Position numbers and translations under genes: made by a program. Shown here piece after piece: positions 23,080 to 31,856 of a stretch of DNA of 64,000 nucleotides; positions within the stretch are counted from its first letter, which is position 1, and each line of letters opens with the position of its first letter. This stretch comes from Oscillatoria sp. SIO1A7 (GTDB lineage: Bacteria; Cyanobacteriota; Cyanobacteriia; Cyanobacteriales; Laspinemataceae): NCBI GenBank assembly GCA_010672965.1, contig JAAHFN010000004.1:124001-188000 (forward strand). Reading direction: 5' to 3'. Under the pieces are notes generated by a model. That model was not told the DNA's origin. It searched no databases and worked only from the letters and a program-made list of their open reading frames with translations.

Positions 23080-26000
23080 TGAATAAAATTTTGCCAGACA
23101 CCACGAGGGAAGAATATCTCGGATTTTTAATGCAGGTATTGCAGGCAACCTCAGACAGCGGCGGCGAGGATGCTGCGGTCTATCCGCTCCTGCGAGAGAA
23201 CGTAGATAAATTAGACGATAACTTTGCCCGGGTTTTGCAGGGGTGGGCGGCCGAACAAATAAAAACTAATAGCGCCGCCGAAGCGGAATCCATCGCTAAC
23301 AAGCTCTATAACTTCAATATAATTATCTCCAGCTTTCGTCATGGAAGCCGAGCTAGCAATATTGAAATCGCTATTGCTTGCCTGGAGATTAACTTGCAAG
23401 TATTCGATCGAGACTTATCCTCGGAAAGTTGGGCGATTGCTCAAGATAGCTTGGCTATAAAATACTACTCGCGCATAAGAGGAGAGCGAGCGGAAAACCT
23501 GGAAAGGGCGATCGCCTGCTATGAGGAGGCTTTAAAATTTTATACCTCAGAAGCCTTTCCCCAAGACTGGGCAAGGATCGAATATAATCTGGGTCTTGCC
23601 TACAGTAAACGGATCGGAGGAGAGAGAGCCGAGAATCTGGAAAAGGCGATCGCCTGCTACGAGGAGGCTTTAAAAGTCCGTACCCTAGAAGCTTTTCCCG
23701 AAAAATGGGCGGGAACCCAAAACGATCTGGGGAACGCCTACTGCAACCGCATAAAAGGAGAACGAGCGGAAAACCTGGAAAAGGCGATCGCTTGCTATCT
23801 AGAGGCTTTAAGAGTCCGTACCCGAGAAGCCTTACCTTATGACTGGGCAACGATCCAATATAATCTGGGTATTGCCTACAGTAAACGCATCAGGGAAGAG
23901 AGAGCCGAGAATCTGGAAAAGGCGATCGCCTGCTATGAGGAGGCTTTAAAGGTCTATAGCATAGACGCCTTTGCCCAAAACTGGGCAAAGATACAAAACA
24001 ATCTGGGGAATACCTACAACGATCGCATCCGAGGAAAGCGAGCCGAGAATCTGGAAAAGGCGATCGCCTGCTATGAGGAGGCTTTAAAGGTCTATAGCTC
24101 AGAACTCTTTCCCCAAGACTGGGCAAAGATCCAAAACAATCTGGGCAATACCTACGAAGATCGCATCAAAGGAGAGCGAGCCGAGAATTTGGAAATGGCG
24201 ATTCACTACTGTGAGGCGGCCTTAAAAATCTATAGCTCAGAAGCCTTTCCCGAAGACTGGGCAGATGCCCAAAAAAACCTGGGTAATGCCTACTCCCAGC
24301 GCATCCGAGAAGAGCGAGCGGAGAATATAGAAGAAGCGATAACCTGCTATGAGAAGGCATTAAAAGTTTATACCCCAGAAGCCTTTAGCCGGGAATGGGC
24401 AGGAATACAAAATAATCTGGGTAATGCCTACAGAAACCGCATCAAGGAAGACAAAGCTGAGAATACAGAAGAAGCGATAAGCTGCTATAATAAGGCATTA
24501 AAAGTCCGTACCCGAGAAGCATTTCCCCAAGACTGGGCACAGACCCAAAATAATCTGGGGGCTGCCTACTTATACCGCATCAGGGGAGAGCGAGCCAAAA
24601 ATCTAGAAAAGGCGATCGCCTGCTGTGAGGAGGCATTAAAAGTTTATACCCCAGAAGAATTTCCCCAGGACTGGGCAGATACCCAAAATAATCTGGGGGC
24701 TGCCTACAACGATCGCATCAAGGGAGAGCGAGCCGAAAATTTGGAAACGGCGATCGCCTGCTATGAGGAGGCATTAAAGGTCTATACCCCAGAAGCATTT
24801 ACCGAAAAATGGGCAACGGCTCAAAACAATCTGGGGAATGCCTACAACGATCGCATCAGGGAAGAGAGAGCCGAAAATATCAAAAAGGCGATCGCCTGCT
24901 ATAAAGCGGCCTTAGAAGTCCGTACCCGAGAAGCCTTTCCCAAGGACTGGGCAGATACCCAAAATAATCTGGGTAACGCCTACAACGCTAGCATCATAGG
25001 AGAGCGATCGAAGAATATAGAAGATGCGATCGACTGCTATAAGGAGGCTTTAAAGGTCTATAGCATAGAAGCCTTTCCCCAAGACTGGGCAACGACCCAA
25101 AACAATCTAGGTAATGCCTACAACGATCGCATCATAGGAGAGCGAGCCGAGAATCTGGAAAGGGCGATCGCCTGCTACGAGGAGGCTTTAAAGATTCGTA
25201 GAGAAGAAGCCTTTCCCCAAGACTGGGCAACGACCCAAAACAATCTGGGCAATGCCTACCTATACCGCATTGCGGGAGAGGAAGCCAAGAATCTCGAAAA
25301 GGCGATCGCCTACTACAGGGATGCTTTAAGGGTTCGTAGAGAAGAAGCCTTTCCCCAAGACTGGGCAACGACCAAAAATAATCTGGGTAACGCCTACTTA
25401 TACCGCAGCATATTAGGAGAGCAGGCCGATTTTGAAAAGGCGATCGCCTGCTACGAGGAGGCTTTAAAAGTCCGTACCAGAAAAGCCTTTCCTCAAGACT
25501 GGGCAACGACCAAAAATAATCTAGGTAACGCCTACTTACACCGCAGCATATTAGGAGAGCGAGCCAAGAATCTCGAAAAGGCGATCGCCTGCTATAAGGA
25601 GGCTTTAAAAATTTATAGGCTAGAAACTTTTCCCGAAAAATGGGCAGCAACCAAAAATAATTTGGGTCTTGCCTACTCCGACGGCATCTGGAGAGAGCGA
25701 GCGGAGAGTCTGGAAAAGGCGATCGCTTGCTACAAGGCTGCGTTACAAGTCTATACCCCAGAAGCTTTTCCCCCAGAATGCCTCAAAACCGGACGCAACC
25801 TCGGCAGTCTGGCCTACGATCGCCACGACTGGGAAACTGCTATTTTTGGCTACAACAAAGCTATCCGTGCGGTCGAGCAAAGCCGTAGCTGGGCGACTTC
25901 GGAACGCAGCAAGCGGGATATCGTCGAAAACTCTCTAAATATTTATGAAAAAATGGTGCAAGCCTGCATCAACCACCAAGACTACGCCCAAGCCCTGCTT

Positions 26001-27524
26001 ACCGTGGAGCGCAGTAAAGCCCGCACTTTGGTGGAACTCCTCGACAGTGCCGACCTCTATCCTAAAAACGCCAAAGAAGAAGAAGAACGACGCATCAGCG
26101 AATTGCGTAGCCAAATCGCCATCTACCAGCAACAAATTCCCGCGACTTTCGATAAGGATTCTTTCCTCAGTTCTTCTGCGGGCGACAGCAGGGACAAGCC
26201 TACTTCCCAACTTTCTCCCGAAGCTGCCATCCGCCAGCAACTGGAAGATGCCAAACGGAGGTTTCAAGAACTCTTAGAGGAAATCGGCGACCTCGACTTC
26301 GCCCAGACCCAACAAGTCTCCAGCGAACTTCCCGACTTCCGCCGCCTTCTGGATTCTGAAACTGCCCTCATAGAGTGGTATCTCCCCTCGAACCCGAACT
26401 CGGGCTTTTACGTCTTCCTCGTTACTCCTACCAAAGACTCTCTTAATGCGCCTGTTAATGGGGACTTAGGGATATCCGATTTTCAGATTATACCTCTGGC
26501 CTTCTCTGCCGAAGACCGCCAGAAACTCGATGAAGCCATTCGCAACTATCGCAGCGACTATTCTGAACGACTGACTTGGCAAGGCCACTTAGCAGAACGA
26601 CTGCAAGCCCTGGGCAAAATCCTGCACCTGTCGGATATGCGATCGCGGCTTTCTGACTTTCAACGATTGATTCTCGTTCCCCACCGCGAACTCCACCTCC
26701 TCCCTCTCCACGCTATGCCCTTGTCCGAGGATGAAAAAGAGGGTGAAAAAGAAATCCTGCAAGACTTGTTTATAGTGCAATATGCCCCAAGTTGCCAGAT
26801 TCTCAACAACCTCTACAAGCGTTCGTCCCTAGACTCCCACGCCTCCTCCTTGTTCGCCATCCAAGATCCCACAGAAGACCTGGAATTCGCCAATGTAGAG
26901 GTAGAGGCGCTGGGGGGTCTGTTCGACTCCAAACGGGTTCTCCGTCACGACGAGGCCACTAAAGCCGCTCTCAAGCAAGCAGAAAATCGAGATTTCTTGC
27001 GTCAAGCCAGCTATGTCCATTGTGCCTGTCACGGGGAATTCGACGAGAAATCTCCCCTCAACTCATATCTGCGTCTAGCCCATCGGGAAAAACTGACACT
27101 TGAGGAAATCTTCACCAGTCTGGATATCCCGAACTGTCGTCTCCTAATACTTTCCGCCTGCAAAACGGCCTTAGTGGAGACTCCTCCCACCGATGACTAT
27201 GTGGGGTTAGCCAGTGCCTTCTTCTATGCCGGGACTCGGACAGTTGTAGGCAGCCTGTGGGAGGCTGATGATTTTTCGGCAGCGCTGTTGATGATTCGCT
27301 TGTATCGGGAGTTACCCCAGTCTAAATCCGTGGCGATCGCCTTACAATCTGCTCAACGTTGGTTGCGGAATGCTTCCTGCCAGGAACTGTTAACCTGGTT
27401 GGAAGACCTAAAGCTGAAACCAGATAATTTAAAACAGTGCAAGTCTCGCTTAAGGTTGTATTATGAGGATCCCCCTTTTGCCTCTCCTCACCGTTGGGCG
27501 GCATTTACGGCGATCGGGCAATAA
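23079..27524 (+). CDS. TPR-CHAT caspase-like protein
   Basis: 1481 residues. After a short helical N-terminus come about 18 nearly identical 46-residue units (about 95-930), e.g. ENLEKAIACYEEALKVYT then AFPQDWATTQNNLGNAYN and RIRGERA. Each unit is an extended tetratricopeptide repeat, and most carry a HIP1-type GGCGATCGCC in the AIACY codons. A coiled linker (about 930-1080) leads to a CHAT domain (about 1090-1481) with both catalytic residues: His about 1318 in YVHCACHGEFD and Cys about 1361 in LLILSACKTAL, then YAGTRTVVGSLWEADD and the closing HRWAAFTAIG. CHAT is a caspase/separase-like protease; TPR-CHAT proteins act in type III-E CRISPR (Craspase) and in cell-death systems. No Cas genes are present here. 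Confidence 0.9.
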   Translation: MNKILPDTTREEYLGFLMQVLQATSDSGGEDAAVYPLLRENVDKLDDNFARVLQGWAAEQIKTNSAAEAESIANKLYNFNIIISSFRHGSRASNIEIAIACLEINLQVFDRDLSSESWAIAQDSLAIKYYSRIRGERAENLERAIACYEEALKFYTSEAFPQDWARIEYNLGLAYSKRIGGERAENLEKAIACYEEALKVRTLEAFPEKWAGTQNDLGNAYCNRIKGERAENLEKAIACYLEALRVRTREALPYDWATIQYNLGIAYSKRIREERAENLEKAIACYEEALKVYSIDAFAQNWAKIQNNLGNTYNDRIRGKRAENLEKAIACYEEALKVYSSELFPQDWAKIQNNLGNTYEDRIKGERAENLEMAIHYCEAALKIYSSEAFPEDWADAQKNLGNAYSQRIREERAENIEEAITCYEKALKVYTPEAFSREWAGIQNNLGNAYRNRIKEDKAENTEEAISCYNKALKVRTREAFPQDWAQTQNNLGAAYLYRIRGERAKNLEKAIACCEEALKVYTPEEFPQDWADTQNNLGAAYNDRIKGERAENLETAIACYEEALKVYTPEAFTEKWATAQNNLGNAYNDRIREERAENIKKAIACYKAALEVRTREAFPKDWADTQNNLGNAYNASIIGERSKNIEDAIDCYKEALKVYSIEAFPQDWATTQNNLGNAYNDRIIGERAENLERAIACYEEALKIRREEAFPQDWATTQNNLGNAYLYRIAGEEAKNLEKAIAYYRDALRVRREEAFPQDWATTKNNLGNAYLYRSILGEQADFEKAIACYEEALKVRTRKAFPQDWATTKNNLGNAYLHRSILGERAKNLEKAIACYKEALKIYRLETFPEKWAATKNNLGLAYSDGIWRERAESLEKAIACYKAALQVYTPEAFPPECLKTGRNLGSLAYDRHDWETAIFGYNKAIRAVEQSRSWATSERSKRDIVENSLNIYEKMVQACINHQDYAQALLTVERSKARTLVELLDSADLYPKNAKEEEERRISELRSQIAIYQQQIPATFDKDSFLSSSAGDSRDKPTSQLSPEAAIRQQLEDAKRRFQELLEEIGDLDFAQTQQVSSELPDFRRLLDSETALIEWYLPSNPNSGFYVFLVTPTKDSLNAPVNGDLGISDFQIIPLAFSAEDRQKLDEAIRNYRSDYSERLTWQGHLAERLQALGKILHLSDMRSRLSDFQRLILVPHRELHLLPLHAMPLSEDEKEGEKEILQDLFIVQYAPSCQILNNLYKRSSLDSHASSLFAIQDPTEDLEFANVEVEALGGLFDSKRVLRHDEATKAALKQAENRDFLRQASYVHCACHGEFDEKSPLNSYLRLAHREKLTLEEIFTSLDIPNCRLLILSACKTALVETPPTDDYVGLASAFFYAGTRTVVGSLWEADDFSAALLMIRLYRELPQSKSVAIALQSAQRWLRNASCQELLTWLEDLKLKPDNLKQCKSRLRLYYEDPPFASPHRWAAFTAIGQ

Positions 27525-27568
27525 TAGCCAATAAAAGACCGAACTATCTACCTTAGCAATGAGAGAAA

Positions 27569-27928
27569 ATGCCAATGTTAGAAAACGAACGAATTGTCCG
27601 TCAATTTATCCGCATCCTCAAGGAAGAAAGCAAGAAATCGGAAAGCTCTATTTTCCCCGAAGGCGCTTGGCAAAAACTCGACGATCTTAAAGGCAGTCTC
27701 GCTGGTACAAACGACGATATCGAAGCTATTGAGTCTGAAATTGTCAGTTGGTGCAAGAAAAATCAGTACAAAACTGTTTTAGAAGCTCTAATAAGCTTCA
27801 GACGCGACCCCATAGAGGATGGCGAAGAATTTCCTGAACCCGACAACACTGATTCTTCTATTAAGACCGTTTCCCTGCGGTCGGCCATTGAGGATGCCCA
27901 AGAACGCCGTCAGAAAAAGAAAGAATAA
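27569..27928 (+). CDS. Small helical protein downstream of TPR-CHAT
   Basis: 119 residues, family not recognised. It starts 45 bp after the CHAT stop with no terminator between them, so it is likely co-transcribed. Residues 1-75 are predicted helical by pattern (NERIVRQFIRILKEESKK, AIESEIVSWCKKNQYKTVLE). The C-terminal part is acidic (DGEEFPEPDNTD) and ends in a very basic helix (EDAQERRQKKKE). Its size and mixed charge would suit a protease substrate, adaptor or death-fold-like interaction domain; this is inference from context. The GAGAGAAA before the ATG is a weak ribosome binding site. Confidence 0.65.
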   Translation: MPMLENERIVRQFIRILKEESKKSESSIFPEGAWQKLDDLKGSLAGTNDDIEAIESEIVSWCKKNQYKTVLEALISFRRDPIEDGEEFPEPDNTDSSIKTVSLRSAIEDAQERRQKKKE

Positions 27929-28102
27929 CAATTTCAAATAAGACTTAGCATTTGATAAGATGTAGTTGTATAGTGCGTCTAAATCATTTGTGTAAAAGAT
28001 TTGTAGGGGCAATCCCCCTGTGGTTGCCCCGATCTCCCCGATCGCTAGGGTTGGTATGGGGCGGTCATGGGGAACCCTACATTGCGTTACTTTTTTCGAT
28101 AA

Positions 28103-29638
28103 ATGACAGAAAATATTATCCATGCGCCCAATGTCCGCCTGTTCACCTATCACTTAAAAACAGTGAGGCTTGCAGACCTTACCCAGAATGAAATTGAGAT
28201 TGCGGATATTGAAGATTTATATCGCAGTCTATTAGAACTTTATGGAGCTTTAGTACCACAAGATAGGCTTTTACAAACAGGGTACTTACCGAATTTACCT
28301 AATGTCGATTTGCTAATTACCAAAAAACCGGGAAAAAGAGGTATTCTGCAACTAAAGAGCCAAAGCAATAAACGATTTAAGCTATTTGCCTATACTCAAT
28401 TATTAACCGATACTTACTCGCTATCTTTAACATCTTATTTCCCGCAAAAGTTCGGCAAAGATGGCGTGGAATTCTCGGAATTAGCGAGTCTCAAACCGCC
28501 ACCGGCATTTTTCTCAGGCACGGCGGCGAAGCTCGATGTAGAAAAAGACGCATCTTTCAAACAAGCTTTTTGGGGAAGCACGGTGATGCTGAGCGGTTTT
28601 CTGCCAAGGGAAAAACCCCAAAATCCCCAAGATTTAAAAACCACAGCCGATCGCTGCTTGCAGAATTTTTTAAAGGAATCTTTAGAAGATAGTCCGCCGT
28701 TTTACTGCTGTGGAGAATTTTTGGGGGGCTATATTTATGAATATGGCAATCCCCGAGTCAGTCACCCATACGGACATATTGTTATTTTGTTTATTTTTTG
28801 CGAAGCCACGACCGAACACCTGAAAAGCGTCCAGTGGTATCTGCCAGAAATATTCTTATACTACCATAAAAACACTCGTAATTTTCAAGATAGCCAGAAA
28901 GAATATAAAGCTGCAATGGAAGAAAGCGGCAAGATTGAGCAAGCGATTAAAACATCTACAGCCAACAGTGCCGCTAGTACAGCGCCAGAACTTTCAGAAG
29001 AACAGCTAGAAAACCTGAAAGGAGATATCAAAAATTTCCTGAGCTGGTCTTTGCAGTATTCTCAACGCTTGCGGAGTATAAGGATATTCCAAAATACGAT
29101 AAGTATTAATAGGGAAAACTATATCAATAAAATTAGGCGCTTAGAACGGTTAACATCGAGCGAGCTGAATGTTTGGCGAGGCTATGCCGATCGCAACTTT
29201 CAGCGCTTCGAGCGACAAATCGAAGCAGACTTAGGCTATCTCGATCGAGGTTCGCAGTTGCTGGATACGGCGATCGCTTCTATCCGGGGCATCGTGGAAA
29301 TCGACCAAGCCAAGCGCGATCGCGATCGGCAGCAAGCAGAGAAAGAGCGCGATCGTCTTGAACTGGAACAGCGCCGAAAAGCCGAGGAAAAAGCGGAGGC
29401 AGAACAAAAACGCCTAGAGCAAGCGGAGAAAAACCTGCAAGACCAGATTCAAGCGATTGGAGTTGGGGTTGGTGCTGGAGCGATTGTCGCCTCCACCGCC
29501 AGTTTAATGTTTGAAAAGCCGTTCGTTTTGAAAGGCGATCGCTTGCATCCTTTTACTATTGCGGTTTTATTTAGTGCCGGTTGCGCTATTTTGTTTTGGA
29601 AGATAGCCAAATGCTGGCTTGCCCGACAAAGGCGATAG
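28103..29638 (+). CDS. Coiled-coil protein with two C-terminal membrane helices
   Basis: 511 residues, family not recognised. An N-terminal globular part (about 1-270) contains PNVDLLITKKPGKRGILQLK and a hydrophobic YGHIVILFIFCEATTEHLK strand. A helical region and a long charged coiled coil (about 340-450; IVEIDQAKRDRDRQQAEKER onward) follow. The last 60 residues hold two hydrophobic segments, AIGVGVGAGAIVASTASLMF and PFTIAVLFSAGCAILFW, with a short loop. This soluble-helix-2TM layout resembles CorA-like channels and membrane effectors of conflict systems, though no CorA GMN motif is seen. It lies 174 bp after the small helical gene, with repeat DNA between. I infer a possible membrane effector or partner of TPR-CHAT. 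Confidence 0.65.
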   Translation: MTENIIHAPNVRLFTYHLKTVRLADLTQNEIEIADIEDLYRSLLELYGALVPQDRLLQTGYLPNLPNVDLLITKKPGKRGILQLKSQSNKRFKLFAYTQLLTDTYSLSLTSYFPQKFGKDGVEFSELASLKPPPAFFSGTAAKLDVEKDASFKQAFWGSTVMLSGFLPREKPQNPQDLKTTADRCLQNFLKESLEDSPPFYCCGEFLGGYIYEYGNPRVSHPYGHIVILFIFCEATTEHLKSVQWYLPEIFLYYHKNTRNFQDSQKEYKAAMEESGKIEQAIKTSTANSAASTAPELSEEQLENLKGDIKNFLSWSLQYSQRLRSIRIFQNTISINRENYINKIRRLERLTSSELNVWRGYADRNFQRFERQIEADLGYLDRGSQLLDTAIASIRGIVEIDQAKRDRDRQQAEKERDRLELEQRRKAEEKAEAEQKRLEQAEKNLQDQIQAIGVGVGAGAIVASTASLMFEKPFVLKGDRLHPFTIAVLFSAGCAILFWKIAKCWLARQRR

Positions 29639-29678
29639 GTGCGCTTCGCGGATCGGGCGAAAAACCCAAAAATTGATT

Positions 29679-29838
29679 TCGGATTTTGTATTTAGCGTAG
29701 GACGGGCGTCCCGCCTGTCCCTGAAATTAGAGGATTTTGGATTTAGCGTAGGACGGGCGTCCCGCCTGTCCCTGAAATTAGAGGATTTTGGATTTAGCGT
29801 AGGACGGGCGTCCCGCCTGTCCCTGAAATTAGAGGAAA
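29679..29838. repeat. Three tandem copies of a 52-bp GTAGGACGGGCGTCCCGCCTGTCC unit
   Basis: Each unit combines GGATTTAGCGTAGGACGGGC with GTCCCGCCTGTCCCTGAAAT. Single copies of the palindromic part occur across the window (22127-22155, 35427-35500, 37340-37400, 49775-49845, 56175-56245) and, in frame, inside the gene at 32684-35341. Confidence 0.85.
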
Positions 29839-29845
29839 AAATATT

Positions 29846-30205
29846 ATGCCGTCAGCAGTTGTCAACAGTCTCGATGCTCATGCGCTGGCGATGGAACATC
29901 TGGAACTATGCGATTATAAAATAGCCGGTTATTGGGACGATAGCGATTCTCCTGTGGAGACGCTTCGCGATCGCTTTTACGAAGAGATTGTTTTGCCCCG
30001 GCCTCTCGCGCCCGAGCTAGCTAGCAGCGCTATAGTTTTTCGCGGCAACAAGCGCCAGATCCAACTGAAATTTGCTCTCAAGGCAAAGCCAGATGGCGCT
30101 ACCATCGGCGAACTGATGCTAATTTACAATGAAAATATGGAATTCGTCGATGAAAATTGGCAGCTCGATCTTAATTCTCCTTCGATCGTAGCATTAAGCA
30201 ATTAG
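29846..30205 (+). CDS. Conserved-looking hypothetical protein
   Basis: 119 residues, family not recognised. It begins MPSAVVNSLDAHALAMEHLE and has a strand-rich C-terminal half (SSAIVFRGNKRQIQLKFALK, GATIGELMLIYNENMEFVDE). No signal peptide or membrane segment is seen. GAGGAAAA lies 9-16 bases before the ATG. The first line of upstream sequence is tandem repeat, and a longer frame through it is not real. Codon use is normal for the window, which supports a true gene. Confidence 0.6.
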   Translation: MPSAVVNSLDAHALAMEHLELCDYKIAGYWDDSDSPVETLRDRFYEEIVLPRPLAPELASSAIVFRGNKRQIQLKFALKAKPDGATIGELMLIYNENMEFVDENWQLDLNSPSIVALSN

Positions 30206-30297
30206 CTGTCAGCAGTCAGCAGAAGAGGCAGTCGCTATCCTTGTCCCCTTGTCCCCTTGTCTTACCCTAGACCCTACACCACCCTACACCCTACACC

Positions 30298-30894
30298 CTA
30301 CACCCTAACGGCAAGCGATCGCTCCACTGTCTCCAGACTTTTTGGATGTCTGGCCATACAAGCATGGGTAAAAACTGGCAGCTCTATAGTTTTATCTCCT
30401 AGTTGCGAGCTGCTCCCGGGCACGATAATAAAATCCCAGGGAGTCCAGGTAGAAACAAAGTTGACTTGCTCCAAGACGATCGCATCTCTATTCAAGTCTT
30501 GGAGAAATTGGCTATTGGGGCGCATTTGAACGCAGGGGAGGGTGGGAAGCAGGTAGGCCATCCAGGTGCCGTGGTGAGGAGAAGAAATAGTAATAAATCG
30601 CTCCACTCGCTCAATGCCGCCCAAGCGCTGGAGGTAGTAGCGGCTGACTATTCCGCCCATGCTCAAGCCGACTAAATTTAACCGTTGTTCTGGGGGGAAT
30701 GTCTTTTCTATATAAGACTTGAGTTGCTCTGCTAACTCGTCCAGACCGAGGGTGCCATATTTTTGCACGAAGTCGAAGCTATAGACAGACCAGCCTCGCT
30801 CCCTCAAGTAGGCAGACATTTTTCTAAAAACAATCGAGTTGATAAAAATACCGTGAACTAGCAAAACGGGATTGCGAGAAGAATTGGTTGTCAT
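30298..30894 (-). CDS. Alpha/beta-hydrolase, triacylglycerol-lipase-like
   Basis: 198 residues with the lipase layout: an HG oxyanion motif in NPVLLVHGIFINS, the nucleophile elbow LVGLSMGGIVSRYYLQ (GxSxG) near residue 78, the following ISSPHHGTWMA segment common in bacterial class I lipases, an acidic candidate in the GSSSQLGDKT region and a late His in PVFTHACMARHP. All triad elements are present. No signal peptide is found, so it is likely cytoplasmic or membrane-associated. The substrate is probably an acyl ester. Its stop lies in a CCCTACA heptamer array, and the final ERSLAVRV residues border that repeat. Confidence 0.83.
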   Translation of the reverse strand: MTTNSSRNPVLLVHGIFINSIVFRKMSAYLRERGWSVYSFDFVQKYGTLGLDELAEQLKSYIEKTFPPEQRLNLVGLSMGGIVSRYYLQRLGGIERVERFITISSPHHGTWMAYLLPTLPCVQMRPNSQFLQDLNRDAIVLEQVNFVSTWTPWDFIIVPGSSSQLGDKTIELPVFTHACMARHPKSLETVERSLAVRV

Positions 30895-30967
30895 TGCGAT
30901 CGGGGTTTATGTCGATAATTAACGGCCTCTCGGAACTCGCGACGAGCCGGAGCTAAAAATCTAACTA

Positions 30968-31185
30968 TCAAATCTTGTTTATCTCGGCAAAAACTTCTTC
31001 AGCCGGAATGGCAGTGAGTTCTCCGCGACGATATGCCTCCAGGCGATCGCGAGCTTCTGCCAACCTTCGTCCAGCTCTCCATCGCTGGGTTCCAAGCTGG
31101 AAACCAAAGCATCAATTAAAACCGCTCGCTCGGGGGGAGAGAGGGATAGTGCTTCCTTAAGCACCTTTTGAGTCGCTTCGCTCAT
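30968..31185 (-). pseudogene. Frameshifted addiction-module antitoxin (TIGR02574-like)
   Basis: The frame from 31185 reads MSEATQKVLKEALSLSPPER then AVLIDALVSSLEPSDGELDEGW, the family's N-terminal half. After GGTTGG the phase changes: the shifted frame gives LAEARDRLEAYRRGELTAIP and AEEVFAEINKI before TGA. Joined, the two halves make a complete family member with its LEAYRRGE..AIP.EEVF tail, so one small indel near 31061-31066 broke the gene. No RelE-type toxin gene is next to it. An assembly error would look the same. Confidence 0.7.
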
Positions 31186-31334
31186 ATCATCAAGTCTGCT
31201 TTTGCCTAGGCACTTCAGTTATTATAGCGGACGGGGAAGCATTTCAATTTTGTAATCCGATCTTTTTGGTTGCGTAGGGAGCGGCCCGGTAACGAAACCC
31301 AACGATAGCCTCTAAAAATTCTCAAGCTAAGAAC
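31186..31334. repeat. Dispersed repeat fragments
   Basis: Holds GGGGAAGCATTTCAATTTTGTAA, a half-site of the 30-bp palindrome (GCGTAGGGAGCGG...GAAACCCAACGATAG) and ACTCAAA heptamers. No gene seen. Confidence 0.6.
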
Positions 31335-31728
31335 TCAAAACTCAAAACTTACTTTAAATAACTCCTCGCCGTCGAGCCCTTCTCCCTTATCTAGCTGCTG
31401 GATGCCTGCCTCTACCCGATCGCGGGTTATCTCAAGCCATTGTCTATATAGCGTTTCTCAAATAAGTGTAATAAACGATCGGGCCCTAGAAACGTAGGGG
31501 CGACAGCATCCCTTCGACAATCGAGCGCGCTCCTAACGGCGACCCTCATATTGGGATGCTTCGCCGGTGGCACCTCACATCAATTTGAGAACCGCTATGG
31601 TCTTGCTCTCGTTCTTCCAACAGTCGAAACGCTTCGACAACTAAATCGTCAACCGTGCTGTATTTGCCCCTTTCGAGCTGTTCGCGAACAAATTGCTCCT
31701 GTTCGGGTTGAAGTACGATTCTCATCAT
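31335..31728 (-). pseudogene. ParD-like antitoxin gene interrupted by a family-3 element
   Basis: From the ATG the frame reads MRIVLQPEQEQFVREQLERG then KYSTVDDLVVEAFRLLEERE, the ribbon-helix-helix half of ParD/CC2985-type antitoxins. At 31598 it enters a family-3 element. Beyond the element the same strand encodes YRQWLEITRDRVEAGIQQLD and KGEGLDGEELFKVSFEF, which is the expected C-terminal ParD tail (R..I..GI.Q.D.GE..DGEE.F). Both halves are well preserved, so the insertion looks recent. No ParE toxin gene lies next to it. A truncated protein of about 60 residues could still be made. Confidence 0.8.
31447..31598. mobile_element. Family-3 miniature element inside parD-like gene
   Basis: Ends TATAGCGTTTCTCAAATAAGTG and CATCAATTTGAGAACCGCTAT; 152 bp, the same length and layout as the copy at 15020-15171. 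TA dinucleotides flank GCG...CGC at both ends, consistent with TA-targeted insertion. Confidence 0.87.
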
Positions 31729-31856
31729 AAGAATTTCTGAAATTTATAACTAAAGGATTGGTTTATTGTGGGACAGGTGAGACGCCGGTTTTAGGAGACA
31801 CAGGCGAGACGCCGATTTTAGGCGGGACAGGCGAGACGCCTGTCCTACCGGATTGA

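Noticed and set aside
23455-25650. Long minus-strand open frames opposite the TPR-CHAT repeats
   Set aside because: They are shadows of the 138-bp repeat unit; the plus strand encodes a coherent TPR-CHAT protein.
23079-27524. Type III-E CRISPR (Craspase) locus
   Set aside because: The TPR-CHAT protein is present, but there is no Cas7-11, Cas1/Cas2, CRISPR array or Csx30/31-like gene in the window.
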